DNA from: Blastocatellia bacterium
Lineage (GTDB): Bacteria > Acidobacteriota > Blastocatellia > HR10 > J050
Direction: 5' to 3'
Length of the DNA: 64,000 nucleotides
NCBI GenBank assembly: GCA_026985075.1
Contig: JALSQX010000080.1
Location: forward strand, 32,501-96,500
Shown piece after piece: positions 37,212-45,181 of the stretch (the first letter of the stretch is position 1; every line of letters starts with the position of its first letter). The position numbers were made by a program, and so were the translations under genes. Below the pieces are notes generated by a model that was not told where the DNA came from, did not search any database, and saw only the letters and a list, made by a program, of their open reading frames with translations.

Positions 37212-37223
37212 CCGAAACTTCGG
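37212..37223. promoter_or_regulatory. Candidate enhancer palindrome upstream of TonB receptor
   Basis: CCGAAACTTCGG is a perfect 5-2-5 inverted repeat whose centre is about 150 bases upstream of the -24 element, in the normal range for a sigma-54 enhancer site. It is short, so chance occurrence is possible. Confidence 0.35.
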
Positions 37224-37317
37224 GGAGACATTCAAAATTTTGGATGGGGGTGAGAACGAGGCTAACTGGCCGGATGAGTGACCAGGAGAAACAATGCTGA
37301 TCCGCCAAGCGATGAGT

Positions 37318-38361
37318 CTACTTGAATATGTTGACGTCGATTCCGTATCGTTTGAGTTTCGTATTGAGGGTGGTTCGTTTGAGGCCGAGGAGACGGGCTG
37401 CTTTCGACTGGTGACCATGACATCGCTTCAGGGCAGCGCAGAGAAATGCTTTCTCCACGCGATCGAGTTCCTGACCGAGGTCGATGCCCGTCGGAGAGAG
37501 GAGCGGCTCGTCCAAGCTGGCTGACGTCTTCAGATGAGCCGGTAAGAGTTCAGGAGTGAGCTGGGGAGGCGTCGAGCGCATCACCATGCCGTTGATAACC
37601 CGCTTCAACTCTCCAACGTTGCCCGGCCACGGGTACCGTTGCAACACGTCGAGCGTTTCGCCGCCGAGTTCCCTCATCTCTCTCCCCGATGCCCGGCACG
37701 CCTCATCGATGAAGTATCGGCAGAGCGGCTCAATATCAACCCGTCGCTGGCGCAACGGGGGAATGGAGATCACATCGGCGAGAGCCAAGGAAGACCGATT
37801 CACCGTCCACGTCTCCTTGGACTTCAGCCGAATGTGAGGCGTCACTCCGAGAATCACCCGCACATCAGCTTCCTCCAGGAGGGGATCTCCCGAGCGACGA
37901 AACTCCTGATAGCGAATCAATCGAGCCAGCTCGGTCTTGATCAACGTCGATGCCACAGCGATACTGCTGATATACAGGGTCCCCCCTCGAGCCGCTTCCA
38001 CCAATCCCCGTTGGATACGATTGCCGCCGGAAGAGAGCGCCCGAATCGAACCAAATAAAGCAGCTTCAGCCGCCGCCTCCGAGATAGGGTCACAGGCGAA
38101 GGTCACAAAGGGTCTCCGACAACGAGCGCTACATTGATGGATCAACCGGGCCAAAAACTCCTTCCCGACACCCGGTTCTCCCTCGATCATCACAGCGGCG
38201 TCATGAGCGGCATGGGCGGCGACGGCTTTGCGCGCTCGGTCGGCCCACTGACCAAGGCCGATTAATCTCTCCTTGATGAGACAAACGATGTCACTCTGAT
38301 CACGGTCTCCAGAGTCAGCGGGATGGCCGCCAGAGTTGGGCTTGATCATTGGCACGGACAT
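37318..38361 (-). CDS. Degenerate sigma-54 activator (AAA+ and Fis HTH)
   Basis: A 347-residue protein with the central AAA+ domain and Fis-type HTH of sigma-54 activators but no receiver domain. Walker A is present (EGEPGVGKE), as are PWPGNVGELKRVI and the HTH (HQSKAARLLGLKRTTLNTKLKRYG). The GAFTGA loop is replaced by SIRALSSGG (after ALFG), and Walker B, normally TLFLDE, reads TLYISS, lacking both acidic residues. ATP hydrolysis and sigma-54 contact should be lost. It may instead be a repressor or DNA-binding partner of another activator. GGGAGG precedes the ATG. Confidence 0.85.
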   Translation of the reverse strand: MSVPMIKPNSGGHPADSGDRDQSDIVCLIKERLIGLGQWADRARKAVAAHAAHDAAVMIEGEPGVGKEFLARLIHQCSARCRRPFVTFACDPISEAAAEAALFGSIRALSSGGNRIQRGLVEAARGGTLYISSIAVASTLIKTELARLIRYQEFRRSGDPLLEEADVRVILGVTPHIRLKSKETWTVNRSSLALADVISIPPLRQRRVDIEPLCRYFIDEACRASGREMRELGGETLDVLQRYPWPGNVGELKRVINGMVMRSTPPQLTPELLPAHLKTSASLDEPLLSPTGIDLGQELDRVEKAFLCAALKRCHGHQSKAARLLGLKRTTLNTKLKRYGIDVNIFK

Positions 38362-38427
38362 GTCCTTTTCCTCCCCTGCTCCCCAGGCGCATGGATCAGC
38401 TCATGAGGATGGATGAACGCGCCCGTT

Positions 38428-38892
38428 TCATGTGGTCGCCGGCTGGACGACAACGACGCCGATCATCCCCGCTCCCTCATGGGGAATACAGAAGTAGCGG
38501 TACGTACCGGGCACCTTGAAGGTATGCTGGAATTGCCCCCCAGGTTTAATATTGCCGGAATTGAACGGCTTGGCGCCGGGAGGCAGAGCGGCGTCTTCGG
38601 GTTTAGCCGCCAGAGCTGGATCGCCGGTCACCGTATGGACGAGAAGGGAGGCGCTTTTCCACCGGACCGTCTCGCCCGCTTTGATCGTGACGCGGGCCGG
38701 CTCGAAGGTGAGCTGATCAGTCATTTTGACGACCGCGGCCGGTTTTTTGGGAGTGGCCTCCCCGACTCGGCGACCTATCCCCTCGGCTCCAGCGGCCAGC
38801 AGAAGCACCCAGATGATGGTCAGCCCCACCCATTGTTGCTTCAAGAGATACTCGCCGAACCGGATGATGATGAGCCACGCGCGCTCAACCAC
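38428..38892 (-). CDS. Membrane-anchored cupredoxin (plastocyanin-like)
   Basis: A 154-residue protein with a hydrophobic N-terminal anchor (WVGLTIIWVLLLAAG) and a C-terminal cupredoxin domain. The type-1 copper ligands are visible: His in LLVHTV, and Cys, His and Met in YFCIPHEGAGM. It should be an electron carrier facing the periplasm. The start is GTG at 38892, overlapping the stop of the upstream gene by 8 bases, so the two are translationally coupled and probably function together. Confidence 0.9.
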   Translation of the reverse strand: MVERAWLIIIRFGEYLLKQQWVGLTIIWVLLLAAGAEGIGRRVGEATPKKPAAVVKMTDQLTFEPARVTIKAGETVRWKSASLLVHTVTGDPALAAKPEDAALPPGAKPFNSGNIKPGGQFQHTFKVPGTYRYFCIPHEGAGMIGVVVVQPATT

Positions 38893-39883
38893 GCCGCCCT
38901 TTGACCTCCAGGTTCTCGAACATCACATGCCAGAAAGGCAATTCCACGCCGTTGGGCAAGGTGAAGCCGGTTTTGACCGGGCTGGGGATGAATCGTCCTT
39001 CTTTCATCACAGGCTTGAACGGCGCCACCATGAGATGAAACTGCTGACGCGTCGGCGTCACTTCACGATCAAAGGCTAGTCGGTACCCCTGAGTTCGGAC
39101 GTACTCGGTCAACATGCCATGCACTAAGCGGGGGTGATCCAGTACCTTCCCGTTTTTGCTCACCGATCCCATCCCCCAGAACGCAAAATAGGTGAACTCG
39201 GTGGGCATGAGCGCGGTCCCCAATCGGGTGAAACCATGCAACAGATGGTTGGTCACCACGCCGCCAAAGGTGGGGAACTCCACGCCATGGGTGGCCAACA
39301 TCTGGCAGCACTGCACCGTATAGGTATTCCCTTTCTTGTCTCTCCAACTCGCCTCCATACGCACCGAGTCGTGACTCTGAGCGGCATCGGTAGCCGTGGC
39401 GTCAACGGCCTCGAGGCGAAGCTTCCCATCGGCCATGACGATGTACTTATCGCCGAACGGTGACTTCTTCTTCATCACCGTGTATCTGCTTTCTTGGACG
39501 TCGCGAAGTATGGGTGGAACGCCGTTGATGCCTGGAGTCCCCCCATAAGCGCGAGGAAGCCGAGGCGTGCCGAATACATCCTTGTCGAGTCGTCGATGGT
39601 CAGGCAGGGCCACGAAGACGCCGCCCTCGGATTGTCGGATGCGGACCTTCACCGGTCCACCGAGCAGACCGAGTGGATCTTGAACGCCTCGATGCGCTTG
39701 AAGATAACCACGGGCCGGAGCTAACGCCTGGAGCATTTTTATCGCGGCCATGTTTCCAGAGGCTTGCCGGGTTACCGCTGGAGCTTCTCTGCCAGCCGAC
39801 AGCACCAATCCAGCGATGAGACCGAGTAACAATCCGGGAACAAAAATGATGACATTTCGTCGGAATACATGCTTTCTTTTCAC
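38885..39883 (-). CDS. Hypothetical exported protein coupled to cupredoxin
   Basis: A 332-residue protein with one N-terminal transmembrane helix (VIIFVPGLLLGLIAGLVL) and a soluble exported domain. It contains the cysteine pair VQCCQMLATHGVEFPTFGGVV and a histidine/Met-containing stretch NHLLHGFTRLGTALMPTEFTYFAFWGMG. I recognise no family. It is coupled to the cupredoxin gene downstream and may be its redox partner, or bind copper through the CC and His residues. The start is GTG at 39883 behind GGAGGTGACAAGAAG. A strong dyad lies in its leader and a CRP-like palindrome further upstream. Confidence 0.75.
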   Translation of the reverse strand: MKRKHVFRRNVIIFVPGLLLGLIAGLVLSAGREAPAVTRQASGNMAAIKMLQALAPARGYLQAHRGVQDPLGLLGGPVKVRIRQSEGGVFVALPDHRRLDKDVFGTPRLPRAYGGTPGINGVPPILRDVQESRYTVMKKKSPFGDKYIVMADGKLRLEAVDATATDAAQSHDSVRMEASWRDKKGNTYTVQCCQMLATHGVEFPTFGGVVTNHLLHGFTRLGTALMPTEFTYFAFWGMGSVSKNGKVLDHPRLVHGMLTEYVRTQGYRLAFDREVTPTRQQFHLMVAPFKPVMKEGRFIPSPVKTGFTLPNGVELPFWHVMFENLEVKGRRG

Positions 39884-39906
39884 CTTCTTGTCACCTCCAA
39901 ATCAGT

Positions 39907-39929
39907 AGCGCAAGATGGCATCTTGTGCT
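39907..39929. promoter_or_regulatory. Long dyad operator or leader hairpin
   Basis: AGCGCAAGATG and CATCTTGTGCT form an 11-bp inverted repeat around a single G, with one G:U-type mismatch. It lies 24-46 bases upstream of the GTG start of the 332-residue gene, where bound protein would block the transcript start or ribosome access. The one-base centre argues for an operator rather than an RNA hairpin. Confidence 0.5.
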
Positions 39930-40067
39930 ACGGCATTGTTCATTGTTCGTAGTGGGTTGACGATTCATGAGCGATTCCTATGGATATCGGCACCATTGAT
40001 CCGGGTTCCATCTCCGGTGTTTTCATGCATGTTAGACGGCATTTTATGTCGAAGCGGGGTGATGAGC

Positions 40068-40083
40068 TGTGACGCGAATCACA
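40068..40083. promoter_or_regulatory. CRP/FNR-type binding site
   Basis: TGTGACGCGAATCACA matches the full E. coli CRP consensus half-sites (TGTGA-N6-TCACA) with no mismatch. It lies 185 bases upstream of the cupredoxin-operon start and about 245 bases before the thioredoxin-like gene, and a CRP/FNR regulator is encoded at 40778. The rest of the 39884-40326 region holds no recognised gene. Confidence 0.55.
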
Positions 40084-40326
40084 TTCCCAATTTTTTATCC
40101 TCAGGCCTCCCCCAGCACGAACAGGAACTGGTATCTAGCTTACTGAATGGGAGCGAACTCGAGAGCCATAATCATTCAATGAGCCGCATATCTGGGTACG
40201 TGCGAAGGGAGGGGCTCGCCCACTCTTTTGAGATTTCGTGGAGCTTTGAATGTGTGCCTGTTGGACATCGGTCACGAGCGATACTGAAGTCTGGCTCCGC
40301 CTGGTCGTCCTGCTGTTGGCCAGGAC

Positions 40327-40695
40327 ATGATGGGTCTCAACGCGCATCGTGCACAGAAGAAAGCGACTCAAATCCAATCCAGTACCTCTACAGCCAAGAT
40401 GATGACGTCTAGGGAACCATTCCAGGAAGAACAACACGCCGCTCCGGTGCTTCAAGTCTATGTGGCCAGCCACTGCCCGATGTGCGATGAAGCGGAACGG
40501 TTGGCTCGAACTGTGGCCGGCCAATTCCCTCAATTGATTGTTGAAGTCATCGACTTAGATCGGGCAGTCACGCCCCCTTCGGAGATTTTCGCCGTTCCAA
40601 CCTATGTACTCAATCGACGCGTCTGTTTCTTGGGAAATCCGGAGCCCGAGGAGCTTTGTGCTCTCTTACGGAACCTGCTCGACGACGAGCCATGA
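40327..40695 (+). CDS. Thioredoxin/glutaredoxin-like protein
   Basis: A small thioredoxin-fold protein whose core is about 70 residues: LQVYVASHCPMCDEAERLA with redox motif CPMC, a beta strand (IVEVIDLDRA) and the cis-proline FAVPTYVLN, then FLGNPEPEELCALL. It probably handles disulfides in the cytoplasm. The N-terminus is uncertain: starts at 40327 or 40399/40402 are possible and none has a strong ribosome-binding site. It lies 82 bases before a CRP/FNR regulator on the same strand and downstream of the CRP-type palindrome. Confidence 0.85.
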   Translation: MMGLNAHRAQKKATQIQSSTSTAKMMTSREPFQEEQHAAPVLQVYVASHCPMCDEAERLARTVAGQFPQLIVEVIDLDRAVTPPSEIFAVPTYVLNRRVCFLGNPEPEELCALLRNLLDDEP

Positions 40696-40777
40696 GATGG
40701 TCATGCTCATGGACAAAGGAGGGAACGTGTGGTACGGTGTGGGTCAGTTAAACTGAGGAGAGGAGGAGAACCCGGAG

Positions 40778-41542
40778 ATGCCAAATCCATTCTCGAGGTT
40801 CACCAAACGGGGTGCGACGCGAACGCGGGAAGCTCCCCCTTCTGATGTTCCAGCTGATGCCCTCCTGGCCACACAACGGCTGAGCGAAAAAATCGCCTAT
40901 CTCTCTGCGATGAAAATTTTCCAAGACCTGAGCCAGGAGGAACTGAAGGAACTGGAACGCTCCATCTCCATGGTGAGTTGTCCGGCCGGCCGCGTATTCT
41001 ACGTCCCCGGTGAGACGGGCGAGGTATTGTTCTTGCTCAAGAAAGGCCGCGTGCAACTGTATCGTCTCTCGCCCGATGGGCGAAAGCTCACCGTGAAGAT
41101 CCTGGAGCCCATGACCTTTTTCGGCGAGATGGGCATTCTGGGACAAGGCATGCATGATACCTTCGCCGAAGCAATGGACGATTGCCTCATCTGTGTGATG
41201 AGTCGCCGAGATGTTCAGCATCTCCTGCTGAGCAAACCCACTGTGGCCATGCGCATCTGCGAGGAGATGGCCGCCCGGCTGATGGAGAGAGAGCGTCAAT
41301 TGGAGGAAGTCGTCTTCAAGGGCGTATTGCCGCGACTTGCCGGATTGTTGCTCCGGTTGGCCGGCGAGAGTGACCAGGTATCAGGCTACAGCCACCAGGA
41401 GTTGGGAGAAATGCTCGGCGTGTATCGCGAGACGGTCACTCATGCGCTCGATCAATTGAAAGCGATGGGTCTGGTCGAGATTCATCGCAAGCGGATCAAG
41501 CTGCTCCACCGCGACAAGTTGGCCGAGATTGCCAAGGAGTGA
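40778..41542 (+). CDS. CRP/FNR-family transcription regulator
   Basis: A 254-residue regulator with a cNMP-like barrel (GEVLFLLKKGRVQLYRLSPDG, MTFFGEMGILGQGMHD), a dimer helix and a winged HTH (YSHQELGEMLGVYRETVTHAL). An N-terminal 45-residue basic, Pro/Ala-rich extension is unusual. GAGGAGGAG precedes the ATG. There is one Cys in the barrel (ISMVSCPAG) and others near CLICVM, not in an FNR cluster pattern. It is the nearest candidate to bind the CRP-type palindrome at 40068. Confidence 0.92.
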   Translation: MPNPFSRFTKRGATRTREAPPSDVPADALLATQRLSEKIAYLSAMKIFQDLSQEELKELERSISMVSCPAGRVFYVPGETGEVLFLLKKGRVQLYRLSPDGRKLTVKILEPMTFFGEMGILGQGMHDTFAEAMDDCLICVMSRRDVQHLLLSKPTVAMRICEEMAARLMERERQLEEVVFKGVLPRLAGLLLRLAGESDQVSGYSHQELGEMLGVYRETVTHALDQLKAMGLVEIHRKRIKLLHRDKLAEIAKE

Positions 41543-41641
41543 ACGAGACGTCCGGGAGAGAGCCCGCGGCCACCGGTGCTCGTTCGCCAGATGCCGGCGA
41601 GGCGATGAGCATCTCCGGGCGTGCCCCCCCGACGAGCGCGC

Positions 41642-42841
41642 TCACCGCAACGGAACTCTTCCAGCAGCCATCGCTTCCCGTCCGGCGGCATCGGTGACCG
41701 TGAGTCGGACCGAGTACGGTCTCACTCCCGGAAAGGTCACCTGAGGCAAAGCTGAGGTGGAACTCGTTCCGTTCTCAAAACGCGCGCTTTGTATCCTCCA
41801 GGAGTAGCGGAGTCGGATACCGGTTGAGCCACTGGAATCGAAACTGACGATGGTGCGAAAACCGTCTCCTCGAGGCACAGACGGGGGCGAGAAGGTGAAG
41901 GCGGCCGTCGGCGGTCCGGGATCTACGGGCACCGTGCCGCGAACGGTCGCCGTTCGCCCTTGATCATCGGTGACCGTCAAAGTCACCGAATAGTCGGCCA
42001 GACCCGGAAATGTCACTTGCGGGGTGGCATCCTGAGCATCGGTCCCATTGACAAATGTCCCGTTCGGAATATCCCAATCGAACATCAATCCCGATCCTTG
42101 TGAGGAACGGGCATCGAAGGTGACCACCGTCTGATGGTCATCGCCAGGAGGGATGAATGCCGGATGGAAATCGAAACTCGCTACCGGCTCCCCCATCTCC
42201 AACTCTACGCGACTACTGGCCGTGGCTCGACGTCCCTGTTGATCGACCACTGTCAATGTCACATCGTAATTGGCCAGCCCGGGGAAGGTGACCTCAGGAT
42301 TGGGGCTATTGGGCCCGGTGCCGTTAACGAATGTCCCGGCGGGAACATCCCAGAAGAAGGTCAAGCCCTCGCCGACCGAAGGGGCACTGCTGAACCGCAC
42401 GACGGTCTGGTTCCCATCCATCGGTGGAATTCTCGCCGGGGAGAACATAAAACTGGCCGTGGGCGGTCCGGTGGCCGAAGGGATGACGCCCGCCATGGTC
42501 GCGATTTGCCCTTGTTCATCGGTGACCTGCAAGATGACCGTGTAAGCCGCTGTGCCGGGGAACGTCACTCGGGGATGCGCGCTCAGGGGTGTCGTCCCAC
42601 TGACGAACGTGCCCTCGTCGACCCTCCAGACCAAACGGATATTCTCTCCCATCGAACTGGTGGCGTCCAGTACGACGGGCGTCTGATTTCCATCGCCCAG
42701 TGGCACGAACGAAGGCGCGAACAGGAAGCGAGCCACGGGCGGCATTTGCGTGATCGCCTCGGTCGGTCCCATCATAGCGAACCAGAGCGCCGAGATGGCG
42801 AACATCAGGAACTTCACTACGGGTGAAATTGCTCTCTTCAT
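41642..42841 (-). CDS. Secreted four-repeat PKD-domain protein
   Basis: A 399-residue exported protein with a signal peptide (about 1-30). Four tandem repeats of about 90 residues follow, each a PKD-like beta sandwich: PVARFLFAPSFVPLGDGNQT ... LVWRVDEGTFVSGT ... RVTFPGTAAYTVILQVTDEQG. The cores diverge from the classical WDFGDG motif (here W-R/D-x-E/P-x-GTF). It ends right after the fourth repeat, with no sorting or anchor domain. It probably mediates surface or protein contacts. It follows the metzincin gene on the same strand and may share its sigma-54 promoter. GGAGGGGG precedes the ATG. Confidence 0.85.
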   Translation of the reverse strand: MKRAISPVVKFLMFAISALWFAMMGPTEAITQMPPVARFLFAPSFVPLGDGNQTPVVLDATSSMGENIRLVWRVDEGTFVSGTTPLSAHPRVTFPGTAAYTVILQVTDEQGQIATMAGVIPSATGPPTASFMFSPARIPPMDGNQTVVRFSSAPSVGEGLTFFWDVPAGTFVNGTGPNSPNPEVTFPGLANYDVTLTVVDQQGRRATASSRVELEMGEPVASFDFHPAFIPPGDDHQTVVTFDARSSQGSGLMFDWDIPNGTFVNGTDAQDATPQVTFPGLADYSVTLTVTDDQGRTATVRGTVPVDPGPPTAAFTFSPPSVPRGDGFRTIVSFDSSGSTGIRLRYSWRIQSARFENGTSSTSALPQVTFPGVRPYSVRLTVTDAAGREAMAAGRVPLR

Positions 42842-42931
42842 AACCCCCTCCAGGTCAAGGACCCTATCACGAGTCTTCTTCCGGAATCTGTAATCACGCT
42901 AACACTCGCCATCACCCTGCATTCACCACTC

Positions 42932-43570
42932 TCAGTTGTCCTGCGGATGGGGACGGGATCGAATCATCTTCAGGTGTGTGGCAGTGAACCGCTTCTCCAT
43001 TTTGGCCGAGCAGCGCTCCATGATTCCTCCCGTCCCATCCAGGAGTCCGAACTGATGGCCGCGCTCGTGGACAACGGTGGCATTCAGACAGACCAGCCCC
43101 AGCATTCGCTCGATCTCCCGAATCGTCCTGACATAAATGGTCGATCCACCAATCCGGATGAGGGAATGATCGAACGTGATGGCTCCCACGGTGCGACCTA
43201 ACTCGGCCATCCACATCATTCCCCCAGCCAATACGGCGTCACGGCGAGAACGGGCACCGCCCATGGCCCATATCGCCGCTCCCTGAGCGACTCGCTCGAA
43301 GGTGACTCCTTGATACGCTCCTTGCAGATAAACCACCCAGAAATCCGGCGTACTCTCATAATCCTGATCGCAAAAGATCTGATGAGGATGCTCCCGTCGC
43401 TCGACATGCTCATCAAACTCGGCTCGGCTCGACGGCAAGTCGTACACCGGTCGAATATAGGCGGGAGCATAGAGATTCTTACGCTCATCGTCGCTGGTCT
43501 GCATGAGGGAGAACGGCGTCGCCCGTTGTCTCTCTATCCCCACCGGAGGGGCCTTCTGACCTTTCAGCAC
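42932..43570 (-). CDS. Metzincin-type metalloprotease domain (3' part of split gene)
   Basis: A zinc metalloprotease domain with the extended motif HERGHQFGLLD (HExxHxxGxxD; three zinc ligands and catalytic Glu) and a following GIMERC Met-turn. Upstream is DFWVVYLQGAYQGV. The family usually carries a long N-terminal extracellular region ending in VWRRLHVEVDSM. Here that region is in a different frame in the overlapping ORF at 43485-44537. The product shown has no signal peptide of its own, so the two are probably one protein separated by a single frameshift within 43485-43570. Confidence 0.75.
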   Translation of the reverse strand: MLKGQKAPPVGIERQRATPFSLMQTSDDERKNLYAPAYIRPVYDLPSSRAEFDEHVERREHPHQIFCDQDYESTPDFWVVYLQGAYQGVTFERVAQGAAIWAMGGARSRRDAVLAGGMMWMAELGRTVGAITFDHSLIRIGGSTIYVRTIREIERMLGLVCLNATVVHERGHQFGLLDGTGGIMERCSAKMEKRFTATHLKMIRSRPHPQDN

Positions 43571-44537
43571 TCTCGCCGTCCGTCATGGCATCTTCCATAT
43601 CAACGTGTTCCAGACGTTCGCTGCGCCTCCGCATCTTCATTGTGGACTGACCTGGCATGGAATCGACTTCCACGTGCAGCCGCCTCCACACGGTCAATAG
43701 TTCGGTGGTCACAGCCTCATCTCCTTCCAGATGTCGCGCTCGAGCCCCAGCCAGAACGTTTTCCGTCAGCGAATCCCTGATCTCCTGTCCCTTGACGACC
43801 AACCGCTGGATCAACGCCCGGTCGACGCTGGCCACGACTTTGAAGTTATCTCCAGGCTGCATGGTGACGATGAAAACGGCGGTGACCGAGCCTCGAGCAT
43901 CTGTCTCCATAGCGACAGACTGATTGGGGATGAATCCTTCCAGCATTCCGATATTCAGGATCGGGTCAGTCGGACGGGCCAACGTATGTTGATTATCACC
44001 CCCCCGTCCAGTGGCGAACAATCCACTGGAATCATCGACATCGAATGATCGTAAGAAGATGGTGACCCCGGCGGTGGGAGGGCGAACGCGCACCCGAACG
44101 AGGACTTGCCGGAACTCATGCGCTTTGAGCCCAGGCTGTCGTGCCCCCGGGAAGATGCGCTTGCCCCCTCCGAATTGCGCGGGATTCTCGTCCAACGAAT
44201 TCGCATAAGGAATCCATTCTACAGTGATGATTCTCGGCTCGCACCGCAACCCCTCCGCTCGTCGAGAGGTCACCTCGCTCCGAGCTTTCCTCTCGATGAG
44301 CGGACTCATCTCATCCGCACAGACGGAGAGCGCGGGAACGTCATCTCGGCCGGTATCCGCATGAGCCGGGGTACCGATCAGTGAGGCAATTCCACGAAAG
44401 ACTCCCTCTATCCTCCGGTGGGATACCGCGCCGCGGGCTTTCGCTGTCACCAGAACGAGCACGAGCAAAGAGACGACCATCAGGTGACGTTTGCGAAAAT
44501 GCCATCCTGGTGTCCAGAAAGAAGCGAATTCTCCCAT
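43485..44537 (-). CDS. Secreted N-terminal part of metzincin protein (frame-split)
   Basis: A 350-residue exported region. The start at 44537 (MGEFASFWTPGW) has GGAGGAGAGGAT immediately upstream, followed by a signal peptide (HLMVVSLLVLVLVTAKARG). The body is beta-rich (RIITVEWIPYANSLDENPAQFGG, FRQVLVRVRVRPPTAGVTIFLRSFDVDDSSG) and has an Ig-like GSVTAVFIVTMQPGDNFKVVASVD. LLTVWRRLHVEVDSM is a sequence that in relatives continues directly into the metalloprotease. After it the frame runs about 55 low-complexity residues to a stop at 43485. It is headed by a perfect sigma-54 promoter. Confidence 0.75.
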   Translation of the reverse strand: MGEFASFWTPGWHFRKRHLMVVSLLVLVLVTAKARGAVSHRRIEGVFRGIASLIGTPAHADTGRDDVPALSVCADEMSPLIERKARSEVTSRRAEGLRCEPRIITVEWIPYANSLDENPAQFGGGKRIFPGARQPGLKAHEFRQVLVRVRVRPPTAGVTIFLRSFDVDDSSGLFATGRGGDNQHTLARPTDPILNIGMLEGFIPNQSVAMETDARGSVTAVFIVTMQPGDNFKVVASVDRALIQRLVVKGQEIRDSLTENVLAGARARHLEGDEAVTTELLTVWRRLHVEVDSMPGQSTMKMRRRSERLEHVDMEDAMTDGESAERSEGPSGGDRETTGDAVLPHADQRR

Positions 44538-44740
44538 ATCCTCTCCTCCATGCCCTCTCTTTCGAGGTGGCGTCCTCGCCCACTCATCCGGGCCTGAAGA
44601 GATGCCCGATCTCCGAGCGGCGAGTCGCAAGCCCGAGACCGGTACGAACCGCTGAAGGCCCAATTTCAGAAGAGGATGCGTATCGGCCTCAACCTTCCAT
44701 CCATCCTCGTTCGGCCTCGCTCTCAGCCTCTCCGATCTCT

Positions 44741-44757
44741 TTGCAAACTTCGTGCCA
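44741..44757 (-). promoter_or_regulatory. Perfect-consensus sigma-54 promoter
   Basis: The minus strand reads TGGCACGAAGTTTGCAA, an exact match to TGGCAC-N5-TTGCA with GG (44756-44755) and GC (44744-44743) correctly spaced. The predicted start near 44731 leaves a leader of about 190 bases before the secreted-protein ATG at 44537. A long palindrome lies about 131 bases upstream. Confidence 0.8.
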
Positions 44758-44879
44758 CCGTATTCGTAGAATCACCCTCATCCGGTTAACCGACTCTCCC
44801 TCCAGGGATTACTGCCCGAGAAGTGGGGATTCCTCCCGCCCGTGGACGAGGCGTCATCGTGTCAGCAATGCGAACACGT

Positions 44880-44896
44880 TGTCCACATTGTGGACA
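44880..44896. promoter_or_regulatory. Enhancer palindrome for sigma-54 promoter
   Basis: TGTCCACATTGTGGACA is a perfect 8-1-8 inverted repeat. Its centre (44888) is about 131 bases upstream of the -24 element, an ideal distance for an NtrC-type activator. It shares no sequence with the palindromes at 16271 or 37212, which suggests a different activator that is not obvious in the window. Confidence 0.6.
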
Positions 44897-45125
44897 CCCC
44901 GCTTCCCATCTCCCTCCACTTCTTCGTACCAGGCCCACCAACGTTCGGGAACGTCTGGATGGAGGGCGATTCAGCCCGCCAGGTGGGAACAGCGCCACTC
45001 GACGCCGTCGGTTTCGTCACTGCGCCCCAGCCAGCGAGAGGCTTCAGCGGCGAAGAACCATGAACACAACAGGTTGTAAAAAGCAGTAAAAAGTCCCCGC
45101 CCGCCGTCGAGAGAAGGGATGTGTA

Positions 45126-45154
45126 TTCACGGCAGACGCCGTCTGATGTATACT
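45126..45154 (+). promoter_or_regulatory. Sigma-70 promoter with palindrome in spacer
   Basis: -35 TTCACG (45126-45131) and -10 TATACT (45149-45154) are 17 bases apart. The spacer contains the perfect 6-1-6 palindrome CAGACGCCGTCTG (45133-45145). A protein bound there would occlude or remodel the promoter. The predicted start near 45161 lies upstream of the ATG at 45182. Confidence 0.6.
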
Positions 45155-45181
45155 GATAGAGCATCGTGTCATGCATCGGGA

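Noticed and set aside
39915-40412. 165-residue plus-strand frame before the thioredoxin-like gene
   Set aside because: Mixed composition without a domain or ribosome-binding site; it spans the regulatory dyad and CRP site, so it is probably non-coding.
43310-43780. 156-residue plus-strand frame over the metzincin region
   Set aside because: No ribosome-binding site and no family; antisense to recognised coding sequence.
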